A stretch of DNA of 64,000 bases from positions 69,561,254 through 69,625,253 of the forward strand of contig NC_089826.1 of the NCBI RefSeq assembly GCF_035046505.1, read 5' to 3'. Position 1 is the stretch's first letter; each line of letters begins with the position of its first letter. The notes under the pieces are model-generated. The model was not told the DNA's origin and made no database searches. It worked only from the letters and a program-made list of their open reading frames with translations. Position numbers and translations under genes: made by a program. Positions 23,089-37,037 of the stretch are shown piece after piece. This DNA is from Tiliqua scincoides. Taxonomy: Eukaryota; Chordata; Lepidosauria; Squamata; Scincidae.

Positions 23089-23704
23089 TAAGCCACACAG
23101 GTTTTAATGACAAATGCCATTTTAAATTTTATAAAACCAACAATCTGAATTAATTGTAATCTATTATTTATTAGCATTAGTTCTAGGATCTTCTTCTCTT
23201 TTTCTAGGAAATACATTGAAATAAGAAATAAAAATCCTATGTTTATCTGCCATCTGTTTATCTGCCAGACCTAGAATTTGAGAATCAGTGATCCCACAAG
23301 TGGGAAGGGTACTGTGACCAAGACCCCTCCACCTGTTCCACGTTCATACATTGATATAACATTTGCATGTACTGCCATGTGCATAGACTTGACCCTGAGA
23401 TTCATATACATTCAACTTTTCCAGTGATCATCAAGTCTGAGCCTCCTTGCTTAGGATTACTTTCCATGTGTGCATTTCAGTCTGATGTGGTCATGCACAC
23501 AGAGAATTTGAGGTCTGATTTTTCCAGTCCCACTCCATCTCTCACTCCAGTACACTTTAGACTACAGCTACATCATATATTGACATAAAGAAGTAAATAA
23601 GGGGTACCAAACAAAATATTAGTTACGGAAGATTTGCTCTAATGTCATAGGAACAAATGTATCAGGGAGACAAACCTGCCACATCCCCCCTGTTCCCAGC
23701 ACTG
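23089..23704. other. Intergenic, nothing recognised
   Basis: No gene or nameable repeat. Confidence 0.45.
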
Positions 23705-23866
23705 GGGGTGTTGATCCCAAGGAGGAGCCATACCTCAGTGGCAGAGAATATGCGGAAGTTGCATGTGGAAGTTCTGGACTTCAGATCCTGGCATCTCCCT
23801 TTATAGGATCTCAAGAAGTAGGGCTGGGAAAGAACTCTTGCCTGAGACCTTGGAGACTTGTTGGTA
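23705..23866 (+). repeat. tRNA-derived SINE (Sauria type), nearly full length
   Basis: The A-box-like ACCTCAGTGGCAGAG is followed by a B-box-like region (GACTTCAGATCCTGG) and the body CATCTCCCTTTATAGGATCT, GTAGGGCTGGGAAAGA and CTTGCCTGAGACCTTGGAGA. The 3' end is degraded. Confidence 0.75.
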
Positions 23867-24916
23867 GTCAAAATAGGTAACTCTGGGTTTATTCATACGG
23901 AGTGTAATATATCCATGGGGCATTAGGGCAAACCCACTATTGCAAATCTTTGTATTGATTTGTTCCCTTTCAGCTTTTCCAGTACAGTACCACAATTTCC
24001 TTGTTGCCAACCATGTCCTTGATAGAAAAAAAATGTATTTACATTATTATGAGCAAGACATAACTGAATTCTGCATTTACATATGTTAGCTTATTAGACT
24101 GCTCTATGGAGCTCGTCACCTTTAGCCTTCCTCATGTATTCCAGCGCTATCATTAATTTATCCTTATAATGCATTTGGGAGACAGCTGCTTTTAAATGCA
24201 GCACCTTGCAAGGTGAAGACGTACTGCTTCTACATTCTGATTATGTTACTTCACTGCAGTATTATGATGGGGGGGGAAGTCATTATGTGCTATCCCTTTT
24301 CATATACAAATATACTTGCACTAAACCTATATGCTCATGTGTGCATTTTTATTTAAAATACATGTCTTCTACAAAACACTTTTTCACATAGTAAAAAATG
24401 AATTTTATAAGACAATTCTGTATATTATGTTGGATAGTGAACTTTTACCAGTACCAGCTTTCATTGTGAAGCAGTGTGATGTAGCGGGCAGAGAATATAC
24501 CATCAGAGTTCTCCTTTCGTGTGACTTTGTGGAGCTTCTTTTCTAGCTGTTCTTTCCTGTGGGTGTGAACCAAGATCCAGTCAAATAGGTACCATGAATA
24601 AAGTGTCAGAGACACTCTTCTGCTCTGTCTCTGTCCTCCTTTTCTAACCCAGGGAGTGGGAGGAGAAGGAGAAGCAGTGGAAGTGAGTGGGCTGACAGAG
24701 GCGGTTGCCCCCTGCCAATTTCATGTCTGTGGCAACCAACACATCTAGCCTCATGGATGATCTGGCCCTGTCCACAGTTAGTGGGGAAAAGCTAATGTTG
24801 CTGATCTCTCAGGTGATATAAGTGACTTGTGTACATAAATCCTGCGCCCAAACAGCTTGATATTCATTTCCTACATACAATTGCTGATAGAAGGCTCATT
24901 TAAAAGAAGACTTTTA
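23867..24916. other. Intergenic; unnamed repeat pieces
   Basis: The stretch 24208-24312 is the second copy of the segment at 17165-17270. The stretch 24600-24745 shares GGAGAAGGAGAAGCAGTGGA with 34500-34560 and probably belongs to an unnamed dispersed repeat. No gene is seen. Confidence 0.45.
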
Positions 24917-25363
24917 AAGCCCTTTACGGCTCGGGTCCGGGGTATTTGAGGGACCGCCTCCTTCCCTACAATCCTGCCCGTGCTCTTAGATCATCTGGGG
25001 GGGGCCCTTTTGACTGTGCCGCCACTAAGAGATGTGAGAGGGGCAGTGGCCAGGAAGAGGGCCTTCTTGGTGGTGGCCCACGAACTGTGGAATACCCTTC
25101 CCTTAGAACTGAGAACTTAGAACGTTGCTAACGTTTCGGCATGGACTGAAGACCTTTTTATTTCAAAAAGCTTTTAATTGTTGACAGGCTGGCTGGCGTT
25201 CTTGCTTTTTATATGAAAATCCACGGGGTTTGTTTTTAGTTTTTTTAATTATTGTAAATTGTTTTTTAATGTATTTTTAAGGTGTTTGAAAGCCACCTTG
25301 TGTGCCTGCTGGACAAAAAGGCGGGGTATAAATTAATAAAATAATAATAATAATAAATAATTT
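24917..25363 (+). mobile_element. L2-clade LINE, 3' end
   Basis: A plus-strand block encodes LRDRLLPYNPARALRSS and later PRTVEYPSLRTENLER-like sequence, which corresponds to the conserved C-terminus of vertebrate L2-type ORF2 (GYLRDRLLPY..RALRSS). The 3' UTR ends AAAAGGCGGGGTATAAATTA followed by an ATA/ATAATA run. Only the end of the element survives. Confidence 0.8.
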
Positions 25364-25739
25364 GCACCTAAATTTTCAAAACTGCTGTAACTTTAGCCAT
25401 AATTTCAACATAAAAACAACAGAGTTTTGGAGCATCATAAGAATGCCAAAAGGATCAAAACATTTATTTCAGCAGATCCTTTTGTAGACCAAAATCTACT
25501 TCATCAGATGCATGAAGTGAAATTCAGTACTTCACCCTACACTGAAGTGATCAGGAGTCATTTATGCCTCACTGCACTGGGAATGCAGGCACTGCTCAAA
25601 TAACTGATGAACTAAGTGACTGCTCTTTCAGCGCATAGGTGTGCATGCGCCCAGAATTAACACACATAAAGAAAGATATACAGAATGCGACTTCCCAAAA
25701 AAACTGGTGATTCCGCATGCAGAAAAAGAGTATAGACAA

Positions 25740-26212
25740 ACAGCGCAATCCTATGGTTTTCCTTGCCATAGCAGGCAGCCATGCTAAAATGGGCTGTGCT
25801 GCATGCTATGGGACGGGATGGTGGTGGATCAGAAGGCTTAGGAGAGTTAAGGAAGAATATTTTCCCTTACTTCCCTGTAACTGTCCCATCTGCCAATGGG
25901 TGTCCTTGACCCTGTGCCTGCTCTTTAGCTGGTACAAGTTCAGGGATAGAAAGGGGGATAGAAAGGCAAGGAAGGGAACAACATACTGGCACAGGTCACA
26001 TGCACCAAGATACCCCCCCTCCCACTCCTGACACGCTGCTTTTGGTCTCTGCCCTGGTTAGCCCACTCTCACCTCTGTCAGTCGGTCTTCCTTCTGCTGC
26101 CACAAGGCATGAGGCCTCCATAGCCTCTCTCATGGCAGCCTGGAAGTACAAGGCTTTGCAGGCCTGGAAGTGCACAGCCCCAACAGAATGTTCTGTGTAG
26201 GACTGGGCCTAC
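25740..26212. mobile_element. MITE-like element, ~470 bp
   Basis: The left end ACAGCGCAATCCTATGG and right end TGTAGGACTGGGCCT are imperfect inverted termini with the shared CAATCCTA core. The interior is GC-moderate and unrelated to the other members, with no gene. Confidence 0.55.
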
Positions 26213-26424
26213 GAAACATTTCAAAAAGTTGAAACTTTTTCAACTTGAAAAAAAGAGGAAAAGGATTTCCTTGATGGTGATAAGTGGTAGGCTATCTGCA
26301 AAATAATTTTGGACGCAATCAAGAAATTAAAAGCTCTTCCATTTAAAAACAACAAAATAAACTCCCATCCTAAACATATTTTTCTGTGAAATCCTATTCA
26401 TTTTGATGGAGTTATCTTTCAACT

Positions 26425-26690
26425 GGTTGGCAACCTTCAGTCTCGAAAGACTATGGTATAAGCCTACAGCACCCGGTATTCCCAGGCAGTCTCCCATCCA
26501 AGTACTAACCAGGCCTGACCCTGCTTAGCTTCCAAGATCAGATGAGATTGGGCATGTGCAGGGAAGTGGTCGTTTGATCTTGGAAGCTAAGCAGGGTCAG
26601 GCCTGGTTAATACTTGGATGGGAGACTGCCTGGGAATACCGGGTGCTGTAGGCTTATACCATAGTCTTTCGAGACTGAAGGTTGCCAACC
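26425..26690. mobile_element. Head-to-head 5S rRNA-derived SINE palindrome with 11-bp target duplication
   Basis: The arms 26425-26540 and 26575-26690 (116 bp each) are inverse copies with one mismatch, around a 34-nt centre. Each arm holds 5S rRNA sequence: TACTTGGATGGGAGAC, GGGAATACCGGGTGCTGTAG. Each ends in ATACCATAGTCTTTCGAGAC plus TGAAGGTTGCCAACC, a tail shared with the LINE at 12827-13900. Left of centre the 5S sequence extends further toward its 5' end (to about 26569) than on the right. A perfect duplication ATCTTTCAACT flanks the unit (26414-26424 and 26691-26701), showing it inserted as one piece. It is not a functional 5S gene. Confidence 0.92.
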
Positions 26691-26701
26691 ATCTTTCAAC
26701 T

Positions 26702-27569
26702 AAGCATGCCCAGGATTTTTGATGGAAGTAGGTGCAATATCCAAACTGTGGTTATCCCACCGGGGTTCAGTAACAGAGGCTAGGTGGGGGAATGAACTCT
26801 TGGTGGGAAGGCTCTTGCTTCCCTCTGGTGCCGCCTATGGGACATGACTGTCATTGCAACACTCTGACAATTTGTATGTGCCCAACATCTCCTGAGGATG
26901 GAGCTTTCTGGGGGCAAATTCAGGGCTAGTCCAAGACATCCTGGTGCTTGAGGCGGCATGTCAAACACTGTTTGCCCCCTAACTGATCATGTTCCAGCCT
27001 CTACTCCTTCCACTCTTCAATGTTCCAAGTTCAGTTCCATTCCATAGTTCCTCTTCCTGTCTGTCTCATTCTTCTTTTTCCAATTCCATGAATGGAAGGA
27101 GAAGAAGGTCCAGTGGAGGTCAGTAGTGTTGGGGGGGGGAGGGCAAAGCGTTGAGTTTTGCAGGATACCTCAATACACCCTGTAAGCTGCTCCTCCATCT
27201 CCTCCATCTTGGCATCTCCTCCATGTTGCTTTTGCTGCCCAGAATGGCTCTGAAGGGGAAGGGGCAGCTTACAGGACACAGTGTGATGCCCTACAAAACT
27301 AAGGGCTTTGCCCTCTTCTGGGAACACTACCAGCGGAGGCAAGAGGGAGCTCCCCACCAAACTATTCCCTGAGACGACTGCTTCAGTCGGCTTCATGAAT
27401 GGGCTAACTAGATGCATAAAAGGATGCATTTCCCAGCCCTTCTTCCTGGCAAAACCCCCTCATGAGGAGAAAAGTTGCATGGGGGGGGGGGAAGTGTTGA
27501 GCTTTCTCCCTGCCTGTGGTTCCCCTACTTAAAAGTCCTTCTTCACTGCTTGTGTACCCTTCAGGGTTA
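26702..27569. other. Intergenic; possible hAT-like ends, otherwise unresolved
   Basis: CAGGGCTAGTCCAAGACATC at 26922 looks like a hAT-type terminus, but its partner is not clear. No gene is recognised. Confidence 0.4.
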
Positions 27570-28066
27570 GTAGTGTAGCTAGCCACTCTGGAGTCTGGGG
27601 CAAAGTTAAAAATGATGCCCCCACATCACACCTGGGAGTGATGTCACTTCTGGATGCGACATCATTCCAGTGGTTTTTTTAAATTGAAAAATACAAAAAA
27701 ACTGCCACCTTCCCCCCTACCCCCAGCCCCCCCTCCTGCTGACCCCCAAAGAGGTGCAAGCGGTGATTCAAGTCTCTGAGTGCTGCCTCCCTTGCTCTGG
27801 CACCTCTCGCATCCCCAGCCCCCTCCTGCGTGCCCCCCAAGCCCTCAGTCACCCCCCAAGCCCCCAGAGCAAGGGGAGCAAGCCACCAGAGACTGTGACT
27901 GCAACTGCCCCTCTCGCAGAGCGCCTTTTTTCTGGAACTTTTTTGAAGAGGCGTGAGTGGCAATCACAGGGGATGCAATTGCATGGGCAGGCAGGAGGCC
28001 AAACTGTTGCTCCCAGGCAGCCTGGTGCAGTTGTTACCCCTGCACCCCCTTCTAGCTACGCCACTC
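27570..28066. mobile_element. DNA-transposon MITE (AGTGGCGTAGCTAG-type ends)
   Basis: AGTAGTGTAGCTAGCCACTC at the left mirrors TTCTAGCTACGCCACT at the right. The interior begins with a GTGATGTCACTTCTGG palindrome and a CCCCC-rich stretch. The ends resemble the 2771-5862 element. No transposase is seen. Confidence 0.65.
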
Positions 28067-28198
28067 TCCAGGAAAAACATGCTCGGGAACACTAAGGAGA
28101 GGGGACACTTCTGAAGCACACTTGTTCGAGAGCAAGGTCTGCTGCCATCAATGCATAGGCTCACCCACTGCACAAGGCCCCAGGGCCACCCTTGGCTT

Positions 28199-28533
28199 AG
28201 GTCCTCAATCTTTTAGTACTGGCACCCACTTTTTTGAATGTGAATCTGTCAGGCCCCACCAGAAGTGGTGTCATGACCGGAAGTGACATCTTCAAGCAGG
28301 AAATTTGTTAACAATCCTAGGCTGCAATCCTACCCACACTTACTCAGGAATAAGTCCAATTTCATTGTTGAAAGAAGGACCTAGTAGCCTGTTAAAAGAA
28401 TAGATCTTCCACATTTCCCCAGATGCACTCACATCCCACGGTAGCATCAAGTCTAACACAGTAAAAATAAAATATTGAAATGAATGGGGACCCACCTGAA
28501 ATTGGCTCGCGACCCACAGTTTGAGAAACACTG
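28199..28533 (+). mobile_element. hAT MITE (CAGTGGTTCTCAAACT family)
   Basis: TCCTCAATCTTTTAGTACTG to CACAGTTTGAGAAACACTG, with TAGCATCAAGTCTAACACAG and GGGGACCCACCTGAAATTGG in the interior. The left terminus is damaged. GTTAGG-like sequence borders both ends. Confidence 0.8.
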
Positions 28534-28559
28534 GTTAGGAGGCTGGCAGCAGCCCTAGA

Positions 28560-30896
<2,337 letters not shown>

Positions 30897-30899
30897 TAA

Positions 30900-31078
30900 G
30901 GGCCCAATCCTATCCAGTTTTCCAGTGCTGATGCGACCGTGCCAGTGGGGCATGCGCTGCATCCAGCGATGGGAAGGCAGTCACAGAAGCTTCCTCAAGG
31001 TAAGGGAACATTTGTTCCCCTAACTTGGGACCATGTTGCAGCTGCATCGGCACTGAAAATTTGGATATGATTGGGCCC
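30900..31078. mobile_element. 179-bp MITE with TAA target duplication
   Basis: Termini are GGGCCCAATCCTATCCAG and GGATATGATTGGGCCC, with TAA at 30897-30899 and 31079-31081. The internal hairpin AGGTAAGGGAACATTTGTTC is typical of the family. Confidence 0.92.
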
Positions 31079-31127
31079 TAAACCTCCACTCATATAGGTT
31101 TAGGGGCAAAGTTTTCTTCTTCTAAGG

Positions 31128-31356
31128 CAGCGATTTTCAAACTTTTCCATTTCATGGCACACTGACAAGGCACTAAAATGGTCAAGGCATACCACCAGTG
31201 TTTTGACAATTGACAAGGCACACCATGCTGCTGGTGGGGTGGTCACATTCCTCAATGGCCCTATTAATAAATGATCCTCCTCCAAACTCCTGCAGCACAC
31301 TTATGGACCATTTGCAGCACACCAGCGAGCCACGGCACACTGGTTGAAAATTGCTG
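31128..31356 (+). mobile_element. hAT-like MITE (CAGCRATTTTCAAC family)
   Basis: CAGCGATTTTCAAAC at the left and GGTTGAAAATTGCTG at the right. The flanks TTCTAAGG and TTCTAGGT are an 8-bp duplication after one small change. The internal TTTTGACAATTGACAAGGC block is shared with 10884-11135. Confidence 0.85.
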
Positions 31357-33825
31357 TTCTAGGTCATTTATCTAAGGACACAAAAAGAATCTTGCTGGAT
31401 TAGATAATTTAGGCTTTAGGACTGAAGGTTCTAACGTGACAAGGTAACTTGCCATTTTTTCCCTTTTACCGCTTCATAAATTATATTTAATTGCTTTTAG
31501 AACTCAGCATTAGTGGGTTCAGGGACTGAAGGCATTTCCCGATATAAATGACTCATTGCAAAAATCCATCTTGTAAAAATCCACTTAAAGCTCATGCACA
31601 CTGCAGAGAAGGAGAAATTTTGGAACCTCTCTGTGTACAAAGGAGCTAAATAAGTTATAACTTACCCAATAATCACCACTGCTCCAGATATACAAAAAGA
31701 CGACTTAGTTTTCTTCTTTGAAAATGTAACCATGTGTGAGACCAAAGGAATGATCTTGAAGCTATCAGTTTCTAATGTGTACTCTTTTCTTGACTGAAAT
31801 AAAAATGCAATCCCAAAAAATGTTTACCGCTCTGATTTTAAACAAATTATGCAGAAGTGAGTTCAAGTTAGACACACAAGATTAATTTAAATAACAGGTG
31901 ATGCTTTTAGGAGCAGAGTGATGAGATACCTGTGGAAGGGCAAATTTGGCTTCTTCCCTTTTTTCCTTCTTCCCAGATCAACTCTCCTCCTTTTGATATG
32001 CTCGTCTCCCAGGGCTAGTGCACATACATGTTTATTTCTTACTGTCTCATTAGCCTTCATCACTTCCTGTTATTTTGAAATATTTATATTGTTCCTTCCT
32101 CTTAAAAAAGATCAAAAGGAGACTTCGAGTCAAATGTGTGTACAATCTCCATTAAAAAAGTATTATTTGAATGGCGATAGATATTGAATCGATAAATGCC
32201 ATCTGTGGTGATTAATCTGTAACTCATACTCATCACTTAGTACTGCAGTCAATGAGAGTGTTACATATGCATGTGTGTAAATTGGCACTCAGTCTAGTAT
32301 ACCAAGATGAGTTTTTGTGATCTGATAGTATTTGGGCTTTTGTTTTATCAGGAGAAATAAGTTGACATTGTAGTGGGCATCACAAGCTACTGTTGTGGGT
32401 TTTGTAGTGCAGTTGTGAACCAGGAAACTGGAGAAACTGATTTTGGCACTGAAGGCTTTAACATTCATCTCTGTGAAATATGTGTGGCCTTCCCCTCCAC
32501 CAACCCATATGTAGCTTTAACTACTGCTGGTGTTGCCTGAAATACGACAAATCTCCCTTCTTTTTAAAGGCTTGGGGACTGATGCTATTTGACTTTGAGG
32601 GTTTCATAGGTTTAATTGAAGTGTGGCTTAGTACAAGATTAAAGCAGGCAATGCTAGAAGTAAGGAAGGTTTTTTAATATTTTATCACTACATTTCCTTC
32701 TGTTCTCATTAACTACAAAGTAAACAGATGCCATCTAGACTCTTTTCAGTGGAGGGCAGAACATCAAGAAGCGTCTTCACTTTCCAAAGCTGTAAAAAAA
32801 ATTCTGTCTTCTCTTTCCTCTTTGACAGTGGGTGAAGTTCTTTAAATAACCTACTTTTAAGTTAGGTGTACCACAGTGTACAGATTTCACATTGTTTGCA
32901 AATGGTAAAATAAACTGTAGATGTGCAGTGCTAGAGCTAGACAGCATTGCTAAATCTCATGATGTGCACACTGTGTTGGACGATAAGTAGAAAGTGATTC
33001 GGACTAATGAAAACGCAGCTGGATTCAAAATGGGAACATCATTTGTCAGAGGTTTTTCTTCCCAAGACTCAGGAAGCTTTAAATCTTTTTTATAAAGAGT
33101 TTGGAAAGGTTTTTATTGAGCCTTGTATGAGAGAGAGAGATTTTCTACTCACTTATGGAGGGGTGTATATGTGTATCGCTTTCACAATGAAAGGAAGAAA
33201 TTGGAGCATTTCAATACAATGGCTGTGTGACTAGGAGGTAGATGCAATTTCACACTTTGAAAAAGTTCTACAAACAAGCATAATGGGAATTCATTTACAG
33301 ATATTCATTAAGATTGGCACATCTTAGGACCCAGGACCAATTCATGGAATCATCAGGCTCCTGGACTCCTGAAGTTGCTGCACGTGTCATCTGCCTGCCT
33401 GCGATCAAGGCCACTGCCATGTGCAAATAAAGCTATGTGTATGCCGATGCACTACTGGTCTTTGGAGGGGTTGAAACTATAAAGGTGTCCTGTTGCATGT
33501 TGTCCTGACAGTTTAAAGGTCTCTATGGTTTGAAGCTTGAGGTTTTCAGATTTCAAGTTCTAGTTTGAAGCCTAGGACTTTTAGTACCATGCATGCTATG
33601 TTTTAAATAAATGAAGTGCTGATGTCATCATTTCACTTTTCTTGATTGAATTGGCCCTTTCAAATGCCTGACTCAACATTAATTGGTATTCTGGATCCAT
33701 TGCTGCAATCCTGAAGGGACAGCCTCTCCCACAATCTCCCAGGAGTTGAGGTTGGAGTGGTAGAGAAGAAATCTAAGCCAAAGAGCATTTTCCATCATCT
33801 CCTGAAGTCTGCTCAGTGGCCTAAG
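31357..33825. other. KCTD8 intron, apparently low in repeats
   Basis: About 2.5 kb with no repeat or exon that I recognise. This is the longest repeat-poor stretch in the intron. It could hold conserved regulatory DNA, but that cannot be judged from one sequence. Confidence 0.45.
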
Positions 33826-33930
33826 ACAAGTCTTCTCTTATTTTGTTGTTTGTTGTTTTAGAATTAAATTGTAAAGCACTTTTAAATGCTTTTGCAGAAA
33901 AGCAGTATATAAATGCAGTTAATAAGGAAT
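33826..33930 (+). repeat. L2-like LINE 3' tail
   Basis: TTGTAAAGCACTTTTAAATG then AGAAAAGCAGTATATAAATG has the form of the AAGCGGTATATAAAT tails seen at 38300 and 55860. It is diverged. Confidence 0.55.
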
Positions 33931-34884
33931 AGAAAACTTGGATAAGTTAGAAAATTATCTAACCAAAGTTAAGCATGTTTAAAGTCCCATTTTATTTCAG
34001 GGGAAAAATTAAGGACAGGAATAAATCTTTCCCATGAAGATCAGTAGGATGTAAAACAGCCTGACTGGATAATGTCCTATGGCTCAGAGTGAGCAGTAAG
34101 TTGGCTGGTTTCCTAAGCATGGTTAGGTGATTGGAAATGCCCTGCAGGTTCACACGCTCATCCCACCATCCCATATGTGGGCATTCTGCTGCCCTTTCAG
34201 TTTCAGAGCCAACTGATCCTGTACACTTTACAGCCTGATCATATGCCCCCCCCCCCCCGAAGGAAATCTCAGTGAGTTTGTTTGGGCTTCTTCCCATGGA
34301 ACTGGTGCTGTCCCATTTTTTATTTTTTTTTTGAGGGAAGAGAAACCACCTTTCTGGCACATGAGACAGTATGCCAAATGCTGCCTGCTGGTGCCATCTT
34401 GGTAATGTCCCGGCCTTTGCTCCTCCTGCTCTCTGGAATGGAAAAGGGAGATTGGGACAGAGCAGATGAGAAGTGTGGAGGAGAGGAGGGTGGTGGGCTA
34501 CTACAGCATCCCATTCAAGGAATGGGAGAAGGAGAAGCAGTGGAGGAAGTGGGTGGACAGAGAAAGGCTCTTCTGCCACCTGAATTGATTGTCTTGGTTG
34601 ACTTCATGGACGGTCCAGCTCTGGCTGTGCCCATCTACTTCCAGTTGAATGAAACTGTTAATGCCTTCAAAAATGGCCTTTTAAAATGAGGCACTTTTGA
34701 TTTTTTTGATTTCTTTTATGCTGATTCATTTTATGCAGTCTTTTATTTTAAAACACTGCATCAGGTCAAGGGCCCATCTGTTTCAGCACCCATGTGACCC
34801 ATCAGCCTCCTCTGGAAAGCCCATCAGTAGGAGAGAAAGACATCTCTTTCCTGCCATTGCTTCCCTGCTAATGACCATGTTTCT
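33931..34884. other. Intron; unnamed dispersed repeat in part
   Basis: The part at 34130-34620 includes TGCCCTGCAGGTTCACACGC and AAGGAGAAGCAGTGGAGGAA, which resemble a dispersed element also hinted at near 24600. I cannot define ends. No gene is seen. Confidence 0.4.
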
Positions 34885-35502
34885 CAGGGATCTCAAACTT
34901 GTTTCATATAGTGGACTGAACAGCATTAATGGCGACTGCTGAGGGCTGGAAGTTACATCATTAAGCAGGAAGTGATGTCATTAAGCAAATGATGACCAGA
35001 TATAAGCACATTGTTCTCGCATAGAAATGCATTAGCTGCAAATGATAGAAGGCAACATATGCGTATGGGAGAGCCGAATTATTACAAGGGTTGTCCTTTT
35101 AGCAGGGCTGCTTCTGCTGAGGCGTCACTTTGCAGCTCAGCTGCTGAGAGGTCCTCTGCAAAGCGATGCCTCGGCAGAAGTGGTGGCGCTGAAAGGGTGG
35201 TCCGAATGGTAATTGGGCTGGCCCAGCACCTCAGCAGCTTCTTGCCCCTTTTGGTCTGCTCCTTCCCCTGTAGCGTTCCTTGCCTTCTGAGACCTTTTGA
35301 GGCCCCATTCTGCATCCCAGTGCCTTAGCAGAAGCAACACTACTGAAAGGGTAGTACTGGGAGAGCCCAGTTATCAGGTGGGTCAGACAAAGAGCTTCCA
35401 CAGACTGCATTTGGCAGAAAGGCTCCTGAATGCAACAGGAGAACATCTCTGATCGTGTCCAGGAGCTCAGGACTGGCCTCCATTGTGGGTTTGGAACCTG
35501 TA
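34885..35502 (+). mobile_element. hAT-like MITE (CAGGAGTGTCAAAC family), uninterrupted at the 51184 site
   Basis: It starts CAGGGATCTCAAACTTG and ends near GTTTGGAACCTG. Shared blocks with 51104-51563 include ATCATTAAGCAGGAAGTGAT, AAATGATG, TTCTCGCATAG-like and CTGCAAATG. At 34960 the sequence runs CATCATTAAGCAGG without the palindromic insert seen at 51184. Confidence 0.75.
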
Positions 35503-36479
35503 GTTAGTTAAAACCGCTGGTCCCAAATCTACATATACAGAGGTGGGACATTTATGTTGCATATGATTACAGTGGCATTCTTTTTGAGATTTTTTTTGAT
35601 GCACACATATGCTTCTGCGTTCTGTTAAGTGCCACTAGAAGAGAAACAAAATTTACAGTTATGTCAAGAATAGATTGGTTTTTCTCAGTGGTTATTTTGT
35701 CCATCGTGCTTTTCAACACCTAATTAAAACATCTGAGCAAGGTCACTTGGAAGTTGGACTGAGATGTCATCAGTGGGTTGATAGAACCCAAATCTATTTC
35801 TCTTTAAAAAAAAAAAAAAAGAGTTGGATGAAGTGGTGGGAGAGTTGAGCAAGTGCCTGGCAAACTGAAACTTAATTCATTGACAGTGAAGGTGCTATTG
35901 GAAGGTAATTTAGCTGACCAAGGAGTTGGGATTCAATCCATCTGGATGGAATTGCACTTCCTCTTATAGATTAGGTTTACACCTAATCTGTAATATTAAC
36001 ACTCAGTTAGCTCTGACCCTGACTATGGATGATCAGGTGGCATCTGTAGCAAAAGCAGTTTAAACCACCTAAGGCTGGTGTGCCAACTTTGATCCTTTCT
36101 GCAAAGAGTTCGCCTGTCCACTTTTACCCACACTGTAATATGCCAGTAGACTAGTGGGTGCTGAACAGTGGTGACCTATGTCGGTCTCTGGCTCAGGTAG
36201 GGATTTAGGATTTGGTGGCAGAGGCTGCTACTGTCTCCATGTCCCTTCCAGCCTGATCATTCCTTTGGCCCTCCGTCCCTACTCCCTCTTCTGCCCTCTG
36301 CCAGCCTCCCCCCGCCCCCGAAAAGCCTTGCCACTGACTGGTGGCAATACTGCCTGACACTCCCCTGATGTGTTGTCTTGATACTGAGGCCCAGTGCAGG
36401 CGCTGTGGCCTTACCATTGGTGCTGGAGTGCCTTATAGCACTTTTTATGACACCCGGAACCAGCAGTGAGGCTAGAGCC
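35503..36479. other. Intron, nothing recognised
   Basis: Contains a poly-A run at 35806-35820. No exon or repeat is named. Confidence 0.45.
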
Positions 36480-37037
36480 CAAGTGGTAAACCTAATAGGA
36501 TCTGGCTGCCCTTCCCAAACTTTAAAAGACTTTAAAGGTCTTTAAAGACTTTAAAAGGTAAAAGACTTTAAAGGTCAGAACTAGCACTTTCAGTGGGCCT
36601 GGAAACAAATTGGAAGCTAGCGCTTAGTCACTTGAGCAGCCATCTGACAGAGCTAATCGCTTGAGCCCACATAGGCAACCCGTTCTGCACTAACTGCAGT
36701 TTCTGGCCAGTCTTCAAGGGTAGCCTCAAATAGAGCATGTAGCAATAGTAAAGTCTTGATGTCACCAGGGCATGGATCATGGTGGTGAGGTCTGATTGAC
36801 TCAGGTATGGATGCTAGTCCCCCAGTCTTAGCTGGGGAAAGCCACCCCCCCCCCCAGCTACCACCATCATCTAGTAATCCAGGAGGAGAATCTTGGAGAG
36901 CTGCAAAATAGTACCCCTAAGTGCCAATCCTGCCAACTGACCAAGAAGGACACCTTGGTTGATGGGGTCCAAAGCAGCTGAAAGGTCCAGCAGGACCAAC
37001 TGGGATGAACTCCTATTCTTCACTCCATGGTGTAGAC

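Noticed and set aside
640-23866. True tRNA genes at the SINE heads
   Set aside because: The box-like motifs are diverged and each is followed by SINE body sequence, with no clover-leaf that I can form.
26459-26655. Functional 5S rRNA genes
   Set aside because: Both copies are partial, arranged head to head, carry LINE-like tails and share a target duplication, so they are retroposed SINE sequence.
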